Below, one piece after another: positions 1-9,929 of a stretch of DNA of 64,000 nt (position 1 is the first letter of the stretch; the number at the start of each line of letters is the position of its first letter). Source of the DNA: Cordylochernes scorpioides. Its lineage: Eukaryota; Arthropoda; Arachnida; Pseudoscorpiones; Chernetidae. Location of the stretch: positions 93,770,627 through 93,834,626 of the forward strand of contig CP092872.1 of NCBI GenBank assembly GCA_030710605.1. Reading direction: 5' to 3'. Under the pieces are notes generated by a model. The model did no database searches and was not told the origin of the DNA. It saw only the letters and a list, made by a program, of their open reading frames with translations. The position numbers and the translations under genes are program-made.

Positions 1-69
1 GCGTGAGAACGCCCTTGGAGCCTTAGAATAATTTTTAACGCCTTGCTATATGTTTTAATTTTTGTTTGC

Positions 70-106
70 TCCCGACGAGGACAAAAGCTTTTTGTCGAAA
101 CGTCGA
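70..106 (+). ncRNA. Hammerhead-like hairpin of a Penelope-type repeat end
   Basis: A CCGACGAG box is followed by a strong hairpin (GACAAAAG pairing with CTTTTTGTC) and then GAAACGTC. This is the order of the hammerhead core box, stem II, GAAA and a GUC cleavage triplet. The first box deviates from CUGANGA at its second base, so activity is doubtful. Penelope-like elements are known to carry such motifs. The same opening words recur near 6410. This is a motif call only. Confidence 0.35.
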
Positions 107-119
107 GGTAATAAAAAGA

Positions 120-589
120 TTTACTGGCCGAAGTATCTTTATTTTCAAGAAATATATATTTTAGTCATAGAATTGGCCCAGGCACTCTGCTCACTATCAG
201 AGATGTCTTTTTTAAAATTATTTATCAATCCGATCATATTGTACAATTTCACTTTTTTTTTTCTTCTTTTTTTTTGACAATACTAATGTTGTCGAGCATA
301 GGTAGGACTTGCCTAAGTCTGTGGGACGATGGAGTGATGACTTCATATGGGTCAGGAACCTTGAAACCTCCGACTCCCACACCAACCTTCTAGGGTGTTG
401 TTTATGGCGGGTCTGTGGGCACATTACTTCTAAACCTCTTCAGCCAGAAGAAAGATGTATACTTATACTGAAGAAGGACCCCTTCCTTATAAACGAATTG
501 TACCACTTAGCCGAAGATACTTTATCTAGAATAACACCTCATATAGACATAGAAGAATTAGCCCAAAAGAAAAGAAGAATAATTGAAAT
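120..589. other. No gene recognised
   Basis: AT-rich DNA with poly-T tracts near 250-275. A 94-codon open frame at 309-593 has no family I recognise, and its start and stop look fortuitous. Nothing else can be supported. Confidence 0.5.
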
Positions 590-1217
590 ATAGGTTTTTT
601 AACTTTTAATTAGACATTTTAAATTTATATTGAGACATTTTTCATTTTAATTTAGACACATGGACTTTTCTATAAAAAAAAAGTCCATGTGTCTAAATTA
701 AAATGAAAAATGCCTAAATTAAAATGAAAAATGCCTAAATTAAAATGAAAAATGCCTAAATTAAAATGAAAATGTCTAAATAAAAATGAAAGTGTCTAAA
801 TTAAAATTTAAAATGTCTAAAATGAAATGAAAAATGCCTAAATTAAAATTGAAACTGTCTAAACTAAAATGAAAAATGCCTAAATTAAAATGAAAAATGT
901 CTAAATTGAAATGGAAAATGACTAAATTAAAATTGAAAATGTCTAAATAAAAATGAAAGTGTCTAAATTAAAATGAAAAATGTCTAAATTAAAATTGAAA
1001 CTGTCTAAATAAAAATGAAAGTGTCTAAATTAAAATGAAAAATGTCTAAATTGAATTGAAAAATGCCTAAATTAAAATTGAAACTGTCTAAATAAAAATG
1101 AAAGTGTCTAAATTAAAATGAAAAATTTCTAAATTGAAATGAAAAATGTCTAAATTGAAATGAAAATTGTCTAAATTAAAATTGAAAATGCCTAATTAAA
1201 AGTTAAAAACCTATATA
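590..1217. repeat. A/T-rich foldback element with expanded ~20-bp array
   Basis: The two ends are inverted copies: TATAGGTTTTTTAACTTTTA near 590 and TAAAAGTTAAAAACCTATA near 1200. A short hairpin built on GACACATGGACTTTT lies near 655-695. Between the hairpin and the right end are roughly 25 degenerate copies of a unit like TCTAAATTAAAATGAAAAATG. The left arm has only about three units, so the arms are unequal. A truncated relative lies at 57216-57395. I read it as a MITE whose right arm has expanded. No protein is encoded. Confidence 0.7.
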
Positions 1218-1339
1218 TAAAAATTCTTGAGAAATTCGGGTTTTAGTTTTGATTCATAAACATAAAATTTTGATCATAATATAAAAGTTCTAATAAACTA
1301 TTTATAGATCACAAAAAAGGCATAAGACGCTGCAACTCT

Positions 1340-1400
1340 TTTTATTGACTTGATTAAAGAAGCTTTCGGGCATGTCCTTTTTCAGCTAACTAAAAGTGTG
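1340..1400 (-). repeat. Solitary Penelope-type 3' end motif
   Basis: On the minus strand, CTGAAAAAGGACATGCCCGAAAGC has the word order of other repeat ends here: CTGAA, a GGNN/NNCC hairpin, then GAAAGC. No coding remnant is attached. It may be a truncated insertion or pseudo-LTR. Confidence 0.35.
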
Positions 1401-1608
1401 ATTATTAAACGTACAAAATGTTGAGGCGAAGAGTCTCGTGTTTCTTCACAAGAAAATCTGATCCTCACAATTTTTGCACTTTTAATAATTTACTGCTCTA
1501 GTTGGTTATCCAACTTATATATATATATATTTTTTATAGTTGCATATAAAGCCTCAGAGCAAATTTATCTCTTCTTTGTTCTTATATCTCTGTCGCCATT
1601 GGGAATAC

Positions 1609-2880
1609 GTACTCATGGACAAAACTTAAGGAAGTTGTACCTTTTACCATGTATATCGGGATTCAGACAATAACTCTGAAAGATATTACAGTAACCTTTA
1701 TTGAAGACACACGAGATAACCAATATACACTCATGGACAAAACTTAAGGAAGTTGTACCTTTTACCATGTATATCGGGATTCAGATAATAACTCTGGAAG
1801 ATATTACAGTGACTTTTATTGAAGACACACGAGATAACCAATATACACTCATGGACAAAACTTAAGGAAGTTGTACCTTTTACCATGTATATCGGAATTG
1901 AGACAATAACTCTGGAAGATATTACAGTGACTTTTATTGAAGACACACGAGATAACCAATATACACTTATGGACAAAACTTAAGGAAGTTGTACCTTTTA
2001 CCATGTATATCGGAATTGAGACAATAACTCTGGAAGATATTACAGTGACTTTTATTGAAGACACACGAGATAACCAATATACACTTATGGACAAAACTTA
2101 AGGAAGTTGTACCTTTTACCATGTATATCTGGATTCAGACAATAACTCTTAAATATATTACAGTTACCTTTATTGAAGACACACGAGATAACCAATATAC
2201 ACTCATGAACAAAACTTAAGAAAGTTGTACCTTTTAGCATGTATATCGGGATTCATACAATAACTCTGGACGATATTACAATTACCTTTATTGAAGACAC
2301 ACGAGATAACCAATATACACTTATGGACAAAACTTAAGGAAGTTGTACCTTTTACCATGTATATCTGGATTCAGACAATAACTCTTAAATATATTACAGT
2401 TACCTTTATTGAAGACACACGAGATAACCAATATACACTCATGAACAAAACTTAAGAAAGTTGTACCTTTCAGCATGTATATCGGGATTCAGACAATAAC
2501 TCTGGAAGATATTACAGTGACTTTTATTGAAGACATACGAGATAACCAATATACACTCATGGACAAAACTTAAGGACGTTGTACCTTTTACCATGTATAT
2601 CGGGATTCAGACAATAACTCTGGAAGATATAACAGTAACCTTTATTGAAGACATACGAGATAACCAATATACACTTATGGACAAAACTTAAGAAAGTTGT
2701 ACCTTTTACCATGTATATCTGAATTCAGACAATAACTCTTAAATATATTACAGTTATCTTTATTGAAGACACACGAGAGAACCAAGTGTGAATAAAATTG
2801 CCTCTGTCTCCTTCAAAAATAAATAGACGATCGACGATATCAAAGACTTTCCACTTCCTTAAGTTTTATCTTCATCAGTG
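1609..2880 (+). mobile_element. Tc1/mariner-type MITE with internal 118-bp tandem array
   Basis: The left end reads ACTCATGGACAAAACTTAAG, and the right end (CTTCCTTAAGTTTTATC) is its degenerate inverse. This terminal repeat type and the flanking TA suit the Tc1/mariner superfamily. Ten units start at 1611 and then every 118 bp to 2673, and the last continues into the normal interior of the element (AATAAATAGACGA). Compact relatives of about 210 bp lie near 6580, 7761, 31013, 31494 and 63553, so the array is a local expansion of one end. Open frames across it are repeat artefacts. Confidence 0.8.
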
Positions 2881-3250
2881 TGAAAGTTGAAAAAGGAATG
2901 TTTATTCAGCCCTTACACTCCAACAGTGATGTACCAAGGATGTCCCCTCCTCCGCCTATTTCCAATAATTCCCATCTTGGACCAAACAAAACTGTCAACA
3001 AGTAAACACCCACATGTTACCTTTTTTGTCTCCACCCCCCGGTCGCTCGGTCAACATTGGCCAACTCTCGGCCGATATATCGGTACCTCTTCCTATAACA
3101 GCGTGAGATTGTCCCTACCTATGTTATGAGAATTCGAAACCAGTTCTCAAAGTTTATGTCCATATTATATCCAAAATACCATTTTCAAGAGATCAGCTTC
3201 AGATTGATATAAAAGAAGAACTGAAAAATGCAATATAACAACGGTATTAA
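2881..3250. other. No gene recognised
   Basis: Mixed-composition DNA with an 80-codon open frame at 2887-3129 that resembles nothing I know. It holds no supported feature. Confidence 0.4.
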
Positions 3251-3412
3251 ACTGACAAAACTTCTGTGAGGGTTTACCACCGATGAGCCAGGCCCTCCTA
3301 TTAATTTTTCATTGCAGTAAGGGTAGTAGAAAATTGTTTAATTTTTAAAAGAAGCATACGCTTCTAAACTGGTTTCGAATTCTAAAAATAGATGGCGCGC
3401 TATTGTATCATC
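3251..3412 (+). repeat. Dispersed element family F (degenerate copy)
   Basis: It matches other F copies: a hairpin-rich head with GATGAGCCAGGCCCTC, then TTCATTGCAGTAAGGG, then a tail ending in AGATGGCGCGCTATTGTATC. The GAAA box of the head is lost here. Better copies lie at 9188, 34500, 50640 and 59650. Confidence 0.65.
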
Positions 3413-3514
3413 CCTGTATTGGCGATACAGAGACTACCGTAATTGTAGGTTGGATTTTGATCAATTCAAGATGTCTTCAACACTACACACTTGTTATATA
3501 TAGCTATTTAATAT

Positions 3515-4145
3515 ATTGAAAGAAGACAAGTTTATTTAATCATTTACCGACGCAAGCTTTCGGGCAAAAACCCTTCAACAGGCAAGCTAAAACATAAATA
3601 CGTCACTATGAACGTAGATACTAATGGCTGAAGTGAATATATATACATATATTATTTACATATCTATAGCATAGATTGCTTATAGATATGTAAATAATAT
3701 GTGTATGTGATAATATAATAATAATGTGGGGAAAGAGAAATAATCACACCACAATTTGGTAGAGGAATCCCAAGCAACCAGAGAGAGAGATGGGGGGACA
3801 GCCGGCCTGCCCGCCGCTGAGCGGCCGGCCGTTCGTATCGCACACAATCCTCAACTGACTTAATAGTCCCGAGGTTCCACGTAAAAGGCCCCAGTAGTCG
3901 CCCCTTGATATGTCGCTGATGTCTAAAGTGACCGGTCCTTACCCTCCCGTCTCTCTCTGGGTTGACTGTAGGTTTGCTTTATTATTCCTGGAAGAGTATA
4001 TATTATGACATGTATATATATTCACTTCAACCATTAGTATATACGTTCATAGTGTCGTATTTATGCTTCAGCTTGCCTGTTGAAGGGTTTTTGCCCGAAA
4101 GCTTACGTCGTTAAATGATTAAAGAAACTTGTCTTCTTTCAATTT
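3515..4145. repeat. Composite foldback with GC-rich core
   Basis: The arms near 3515-3690 and 3990-4145 are long inverted repeats. Both contain the words GCCTGTTGAAGGG and GCCCGAAAGCTT of a Penelope-type end. Between them lies about 300 bp of unusually GC-rich DNA (3770-3960) with no recognisable gene. A small palindrome built on ATTTACATATCTATAG sits near 3655-3700. Head-to-head truncated copies of one retroelement end would explain the arms. Confidence 0.6.
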
Positions 4146-4224
4146 ATTAAATCGCTACATATCTTACTGAGAAGAATCTTTTATATATAACTTGTTATAT
4201 ACACTATTTTAGTGGATTTTTGGC

Positions 4225-4440
4225 AAAACTTGAAGCTATTGAAGACTAGCTGTTACTGTGGCAAGAAAACCCAGGACTCGAGATACCTAGTCTCCAAGTG
4301 AGCGTTCTGAATTTGCCAAATCTGGTGTTGTGGCTTTTTCATTAACCCGAATCTGCTAGTTTGTAAAGACGATCGATAGACGAAGCATAGTTATTGCGTC
4401 TATTTTGACGGGAGAGGCATTAAGAAACATTATCATTTGT
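4225..4440 (+). repeat. Dispersed repeat family H
   Basis: It aligns by eye with 10550-10790. Shared landmarks are CTAGTTTG followed by a GATCGATAGA or GGTCAATGGA block, then TCTATTTTGACGG and AGAG. The last landmark is also the outer part of the palindrome at 57875-57994. Coding content is not evident. Confidence 0.5.
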
Positions 4441-4599
4441 CAAACTCTGATAACAAATATAATTAGAAATTCCGAGCTATGGCTAGCATAAAGTTGGCTT
4501 CATTATACTTTAGTAATTATGATTGACGAATGTGAAATTTGCATTAAAAATATCAAAAGACATTTATTTAGTGTTCTTTTCAAATAAATTATTTTTATT

Positions 4600-5111
4600 A
4601 GATACAATTTGGATTATAGATTAGAAACACAAAGTTAATAAGACCAAATCTAAATGAATAAATATTGTGTGATGTTTCGGCAACAGCGTTGTTACCATCT
4701 TCAGATAAAAGCACTGAATAATGATGATGAGGTAACAACGTTGTTACTGAAACGTCACACACTATTTATTTATTTGGGTTTGGTCTTATTACCTTGTGTT
4801 TGTAATCTATAATCATTCAGTACTTTTGTCTGATGATGGTAACAACACTGTTACCGAAACGTTACACACTATTTATTTAGATTTGGTCTTATTACTTTGT
4901 GTTAATAATCTATAATCATTCAGTACTTTTGTCTGATGATAGTAACAACGCTGTTACCGAAACGTTACACACTATTTATTTAGATTTGGTCTTATTACTT
5001 TGTGTTAATAATCTATAATCATTCAGTACTTTTGTCTGATGATAGTAACAACGCTGTTACCGAAACGTTACACACTATTTATTTAGATTTGGTCTTATTA
5101 CTTTGTGTTTA
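4600..5111 (+). ncRNA. 103-bp tandem array of hammerhead-like motifs
   Basis: Core boxes CTGATGA begin at 4830, 4933 and 5036, a spacing of 103 bp. Each is followed by a 6-7 bp hairpin (GGTAACA with TGTTACC, loop ACAC or ACGC), then GAAACGTT or GAAACGTC, then ACACAC, which can pair with the preceding TTTTGT as stem I. That is the type I hammerhead order, with a minimal self-complementary ACGT stem III that is thought to work as a dimer. An inverted half copy precedes the array near 4676-4712. GUC versions exist near 4750, 6167 and 58898. Function is inferred. Confidence 0.6.
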
Positions 5112-6110
5112 TCTACTTATATAATTGCCTTATTCTGAAGCTCACGGATAGAATGCGCGCCCATTGGCTGCCGGCGAACACGTGTCCTCCCTGCCCCCCT
5201 CTAGACAACCCTGTTATCAGCTGTGTGATACATACACCTGTCTATAGCGGCCACTCTAGACAACCCTGTTATCAGCTGTGTGATACATCCACCTGTCTAT
5301 ACAGACCACCCTGTCTATAGCGGCCACTCTAGACAACCCTGTTATCAGCTGTGTGTTACATTCACCTGTCTATAGCGGCCACTCTAGACAACCCTGCTAT
5401 CAGCTGTGTGATACATCCACCTGTCTATACAGACCACCCTGTATATAGCGGCCATTCCAGATAACCCTGTTATCAGCTGTGTGATACATACACCTGTCTA
5501 TAGCGGCCACTCTAGACAACCCTGTTATCAGCTGTGTGATACATCCACCTGTCTATACAGACCACCCTGTCTATAGCGGTCACCTTAGGCAACCCTGTTA
5601 TCAGCTGTGTGTTACATTCACCTGCCTATAGCGGCCACTCTAGACAACCCTGCTATCAGCTGTGTGATACATCCACCTGTCTATACAGACCACCCTGTCT
5701 ATAGCGGCCACTCTAGACAACCCTGTTATCAGCTGTGTGATACATCCACCTGTCTATACAGACCACCCTGTATATAGCGGCCATTCCAGATAACCCTGTT
5801 ATCAGCTGTGTGATACATACACCTGTCTATAGCGGCCATTCCAGATAACCCTGTTATCAGCTGTGTGATACATACACCTGTCTATAGCGGCCACTCTAGA
5901 CAACCCTGTTATCAGCTGTGTGATACATCCACCTGTCTATACAGACCACCCTGTCTATAGCGGCCACTCTAGACAACCCTGTTATCAGCTGTGTGTTACA
6001 TTCACCTGTCTATACAGACCACCCTGTCTATAGCGACCACCCAAGACAACGTTTTAAAAACATATCCGCACTCGGGTAAAACCCGGGCGTTGCCCGGGCC
6101 ATTCGTCTAG
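5112..6110 (+). mobile_element. Non-autonomous Helitron (999 bp)
   Basis: The element starts TCTACTTATATAATTG and ends in a GC-rich hairpin (CCCGGGCGTTGCCCGGG) followed by CATTCGTCTAG. TC at the 5' end and hairpin plus CTRR at the 3' end are the Helitron signature. It lies between A5111 and T6111, as expected for AT insertion. Removing it restores the tandem unit it interrupts (TGTGTTTA joined to TAATCTATAATC), matching neighbouring units. No Rep/helicase is encoded. The interior is a minisatellite. Confidence 0.85.
5190..6055 (+). repeat. Minisatellite inside the Helitron (55- and 73-bp units)
   Basis: Units run from ACTCTAGACAACCCTG through ATCAGCTGTGTGATACAT to CACCTGTCTATAGCGGCC. Long units carry an extra 18-bp segment around ATACAGACCACCCTG. 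The words CACCTGTCTATAGC recur in the MITE near 35075. Confidence 0.8.
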
Positions 6111-6200
6111 TAATCTATAATCATTCAGTACTTTTGTCTGATGATAGTAACAACGCTGTTACCGAAACGTCACACACTATTTATTTATTTGGTCTTGTTA
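6111..6200 (+). ncRNA. Last unit of the hammerhead-like array
   Basis: It continues the 103-bp array after the Helitron: CTGATGA, a GTAACA/TGTTAC hairpin, GAAACGTC and ACACAC. This copy has the GUC triplet preferred by hammerheads. Confidence 0.55.
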
Positions 6201-6579
6201 CATAAGTAATAGTTAGACCATGATATTGTTACATAAAGAAAATATTAGTTAGACCATCAGAAAGTTCTGTGGACTTAGAACAAAACAGAAAAAGGCATGT
6301 ATAACGAAGTAAAAGCCGAGTAAAAGGAAAGTTTGAAAGTTTTCAAGAGTTGTGAAGAGGAAACTTTCGACAACAGTACCTTGATCAGGTTATCAATTTT
6401 CTCCCGACGAGGAAGGTGAAGTCAAGGACGGAATTAAGACCTGGCGGGAACTACTGTCTGGAACACCTAGTGAGGTAATTTCTTTAACAAATATGTAAAT
6501 TTGCATAGATAGGCTTATTTAAAAACGGAACCTCTCTACGCTATAACCCTTTACATTATCTACCTCAGGGGGAATGTTT
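6201..6579. other. No gene recognised
   Basis: The only landmark is CTCCCGACGAGG near 6410, a word shared with the motif at 70-106. The rest is unassigned. Confidence 0.4.
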
Positions 6580-6795
6580 TACACTCATGGACAAAACTTA
6601 TGGAAGTGGAAAGTCTTTGATGTCGACGTTCGTCTATTTCTTTTTTTTTTTTATAGGAGGCAGAGATAATTTTGTTCACACTTGGTTATCTCGTTTGTCT
6701 TCAATAAAGGTCACTGTGTATCAAATATCTTGTGAGTTATTGTCTGAATCCCAATATACACGTTAAAAGGTTCAACTTCCATAAGATTGTTTTAT
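6580..6795 (-). mobile_element. Tc1-type MITE, compact copy
   Basis: It begins TACACTCATGGACAAAAC and carries the family interior in reverse, including GTTCACACTTGGTTATCTCG and TCAATAAAGGTCACTG. The far terminal repeat is degenerate (CAACTTCCATAAGATTG). Confidence 0.7.
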
Positions 6796-7760
6796 GTTTT
6801 TTCCCTCCTTTCATACCAATACCGAAACTAAATTCTTTGAAAAAAATATTTTAAATGAACTATGGTCATAAGCTTTGAGGGAGGACAGTAGAAATACTTA
6901 TAAATATATAAACATGCTTTCGAACATTGTTCTTCCACAAACAGCAAGTAAAGAGAGGTCATTTAGGTATAACATAAACATGATGTATTATTGTTGTTTT
7001 GTTTATTCTGTTTATGTAAATCTTAATTTGAAATTCTAGTGATGTTTGAATATAACCGTAGTAGTTTATAACCTAGTAACTTTCTAGAATTCTCGTTCTC
7101 TTCAAAAGTGTATTTTTACTTTAAATGTTTGTATTTCAAACATTTTATCTGTGTATATATTAGATAGACATTCTATTTATATTTTGAGGAGTTCGACCAT
7201 AGAGATCCGCTTCAGTTTAATGACATAATATGCAAATATGTTCACCAATACAATGTATGCAGTTAATGTCGCCCATAAGTTTGATGAAAACTGCATCAAT
7301 CAATAGACAATTTAGGTTCCATTTAGTAAAAAATATATAAGCATTTCTGGTTTATAACAGACGTTGAAATACTCATTGTTTCCTCAGCTGACGGTTTTCT
7401 GCATCAGGCTTTGAGTCGGCGACACCATCGCCATCTATCAACAGAAATTGTAACTATTTTAGAATTTTTTTTTTTTTTCCTTAAGTTGTGGACACTTTTC
7501 AAATATTTTAAATAAATAATTATAAGGTAATAACGCGCCATCTATAATTAATAAATATAACGACCATGCACCAATGCCTCTAAAATGTTGTTTATATTTT
7601 GTTATTTCAGTAAATTTGTATTTATTACTGTATTTCGTAATTGAGGAAAAAAAATAATTTTTAGTTTTAATTTTATTGATATTTTGTGATATGTTTGGTT
7701 AGAAAAAAAAGAGCATCATTATTTTTATTTACACAAATATCACAAATGGAGATATATGTA
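6796..7760. other. No gene recognised; AT-rich
   Basis: Low-complexity AT-rich DNA. GCCATCTAT occurs near 7430 and 7545, a word that recurs at element edges across the window. No coding signal is seen. Confidence 0.45.
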
Positions 7761-7945
7761 CGCACATGGACAAAACTTTAAAAAGTTATACATTTTAGCA
7801 TTTATATCAGGATTCAGACAATAACTTTGAAAGCTATTTGATACATAATGACCTTTATTGAAGACACACGAGATAACCAAGTGTGAACAAAATTGTCTCT
7901 GTCTCCTTAAAAAAAAAAAAAAATAGACGACCAGCGATATCAAAA
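7761..7945 (+). mobile_element. Tc1-type MITE, truncated copy
   Basis: The left end CACATGGACAAAAC is a decayed terminal repeat. The interior matches the family (TTATTGAAGACACACGAG and AATAGACGACCAGCGATATC). The right terminal repeat is missing, and an (ATT)n microsatellite follows near 7960-7990. Confidence 0.65.
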
Positions 7946-7958
7946 GATTGAATGACCA

Positions 7959-7989
<31 letters not shown>

Positions 7990-8009
7990 GTTGTTGAGGT
8001 ACAGCTTGC

Positions 8010-8051
8010 ACCACGCTGACGAGGGCAAACAGCTCGAAACGCGTACTTGGT
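8010..8051 (+). ncRNA. Hammerhead-like ribozyme motif
   Basis: CTGACGA at 8016 is followed by stem II (GGGC pairing with GCTC, loop AAACA), then GAAAC, then GCGTA. Flanks ACCACG and CTTGGT can form stem I with one mismatch. The core positions of the hammerhead are all present. Stem III is the self-complementary ACGCGT, again favouring a dimeric form. A related copy lies at 9023-9068. Confidence 0.55.
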
Positions 8052-8335
8052 TAGCTTTTCTTGATTAATCAAGAATGGGTATTTGGCCAATAGTCGAATA
8101 ATTAAAAATCAACGATTAGTTGATATTTATTCCGATAAATGGCGTAAGCTATCAGCAACTTTTAGTTGAACGATCAGATGTCTTTCTCTTAATTTATCCA
8201 CCTAATCCCCCAGTACACTTTTGTAACATTTTTTCACAAAATGGAATTTTCCATACAGGGAACGTATCTAATGGTTCTGGAAGAGTTCTTTCTCCCAGTG
8301 TCCGATATGTCATCAACGGGTGTCTGTGAACAAAC
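8052..8335 (+). repeat. Dispersed repeat family G with upstream extension
   Basis: It contains TTGATTAATCAAGAATGGGT, then GATATTTATTCCGATAAATGG, then GCAACTTTTAGTTGA with a GATCAG-like hairpin, and a tail near CCCCCAGTACAC. The same order is found near 52245-52440 and, inverted, at 60205-60345. Shorter copies are at 10266, 33858 and 55640. No protein is encoded. Confidence 0.55.
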
Positions 8336-8389
8336 CCGTTGTGGGGAAACAACATTTGATTGAAAAGTTTTGTTACATGTTTACTTCTA

Positions 8390-9000
8390 TTTTAATGTTT
8401 ATTGCTATGTTTTGTGGGTGTTGATGGGCTATGGTACATTACGGTATGTTATGATGTATTGTGCTTTGACATGTTGTGTCGTGATTGGTTATGACGTGTT
8501 GTAATGTGTTGTGTTGCATTTTGACGTGTTGTATCGTGATTTGTTATGGCGTGTTGTAATGTTGTGTTGCATTTTGTTGGGTTGCAATGTGTTGCATTTT
8601 GACGTGTTGTGTCGTGATTGGTTATGACGTTATGTTATGTAATCCGTTGTATATGTTGTTCTATATTGTATTTTGTTGCGTTTTCGGTATATTGTGTTGT
8701 CAATTTTTGTATTATGTTGTGGTATGATGCGATGTAATCTTCTGTGTTATGAAAGTAGTTTTATAATGTATTGTGATGTGTCCTGGTATGTTGTAATGTG
8801 ATGTTGTGCTACGGTTTGTTAGATTGCTGTGTGTCTCGAATTGTTTTGATGCAGTGTGTTATAATGTAATCCTCTATTTTATGATTATTGTTTCATAATG
8901 AATTGTGATGTGTGTTGTGATTAGATTGTGTCGTGCGTGGTTCGTCGTGTTGTGGTTTATTGTGTTGTAACCCGTTATGATGTGTTGTCATGTGATACGT
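8390..9000 (+). repeat. Degenerate GT-rich low-complexity tract
   Basis: Long run of imperfect TGTTRTG-type words (TGTTGTGTTGCATTTTGACG and similar) with no exact period. Confidence 0.6.
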
Positions 9001-9022
9001 TGCGCGATATTTTATATAGTCT

Positions 9023-9068
9023 GCACCACACTGACGAGGACCAACAGCCCGAAACGCGTACATGGAGG
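9023..9068 (+). ncRNA. Hammerhead-like motif, weaker copy
   Basis: CTGACGA at 9031, a weak hairpin, then CGAAACGCGTA, as at 8010-8051. Stem I is mostly lost, so this copy is probably inactive. The downstream TTTTCTTGATT matches the start of the family G extension. Confidence 0.45.
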
Positions 9069-9187
9069 GCTTTTCTTGATTTAAGCAACGTTTAGTAGAT
9101 TTTTTGTTAAACTAGATGCCACTCTGCCTTCTATAATGCTCATGTGAGCGGTGAGGAAATGTCTTATTAAATTAAATTAATAAAAGA

Positions 9188-9350
9188 TTAAACTGGCGAA
9201 ACCGCTGAGAGGGTTCACCACTGATGAGCCAGGCCCTCTCATTAATTTTTCCATTGCAGTAAGGGCAGTATAAATTGTTTAATATCAAAAAGAATCTTGC
9301 GCCTTTAAAATAGTATTGAATTTTGATAACAGATGGCGCGCTAGTGCATC
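9188..9350 (+). repeat. Dispersed element family F, well-preserved copy
   Basis: The head has CTGGC, GAAACC, CTGATGA and GCCAG, so CTGGC and GCCAG flank a permuted hammerhead-like core. GAGAGGG at 9207-9213 also pairs with CCCTCTC at 9234-9240. Next come CCATTGCAGTAAGGGCAGTA and the tail AGATGGCGCGCTAGTGCATC. It has no coding capacity and may be a short retro- or MITE-like element. Confidence 0.65.
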
Positions 9351-9929
9351 ATATTATAAATGTCTTATTTGTTTTTATATGTTAAGAATGTCTCTGTTTA
9401 CATCATTTATCATCATAGCAGCGATGCCATATGGAATTTTGGTTGTGCTGCAGGAACCCAGGTGGAGATATGACGCCATCTTGGAGATGTCCTCTCTAGC
9501 GGCCGCTCACAAGATCAAGTAAGTGTTACGTAATACAGCCTGTTGAAATGTATACAACCTCTTTCAACATAACATGTCAATACAACACACACGTTAGACC
9601 ATGACAATACAACATCAAAAAGCTTTATCAACACCTTCTGGTCATATACAGATTCTCAGAGTAGAACAGTGTATATACAGGAAAAACAGTAATAGTAACA
9701 ATAATCAGCAATGTTATTTACAATGTATCAAATAAGGGGAAAGAAGAAAGAAAGGACTTGGTATAAACTTGTATACAAGCAATCGAGAAGTTTCTTTTCT
9801 TAAAGAACAATAATTATATAATATTATGTTGACAGAAATTTAGATTAGTACAAGTGAAAAAGGAAAATAGAACAATGTATTAGAAATAATTATATCAGGC
9901 ATCTAAACAGTTTTATATATGTAAAGCTT
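9351..9929. other. No gene recognised
   Basis: Ordinary AT-rich DNA. TTTCAACATAACATGTCAAT near 9565 is a diverged relative of the array that starts at 9930. Coding is not supported. Confidence 0.4.
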
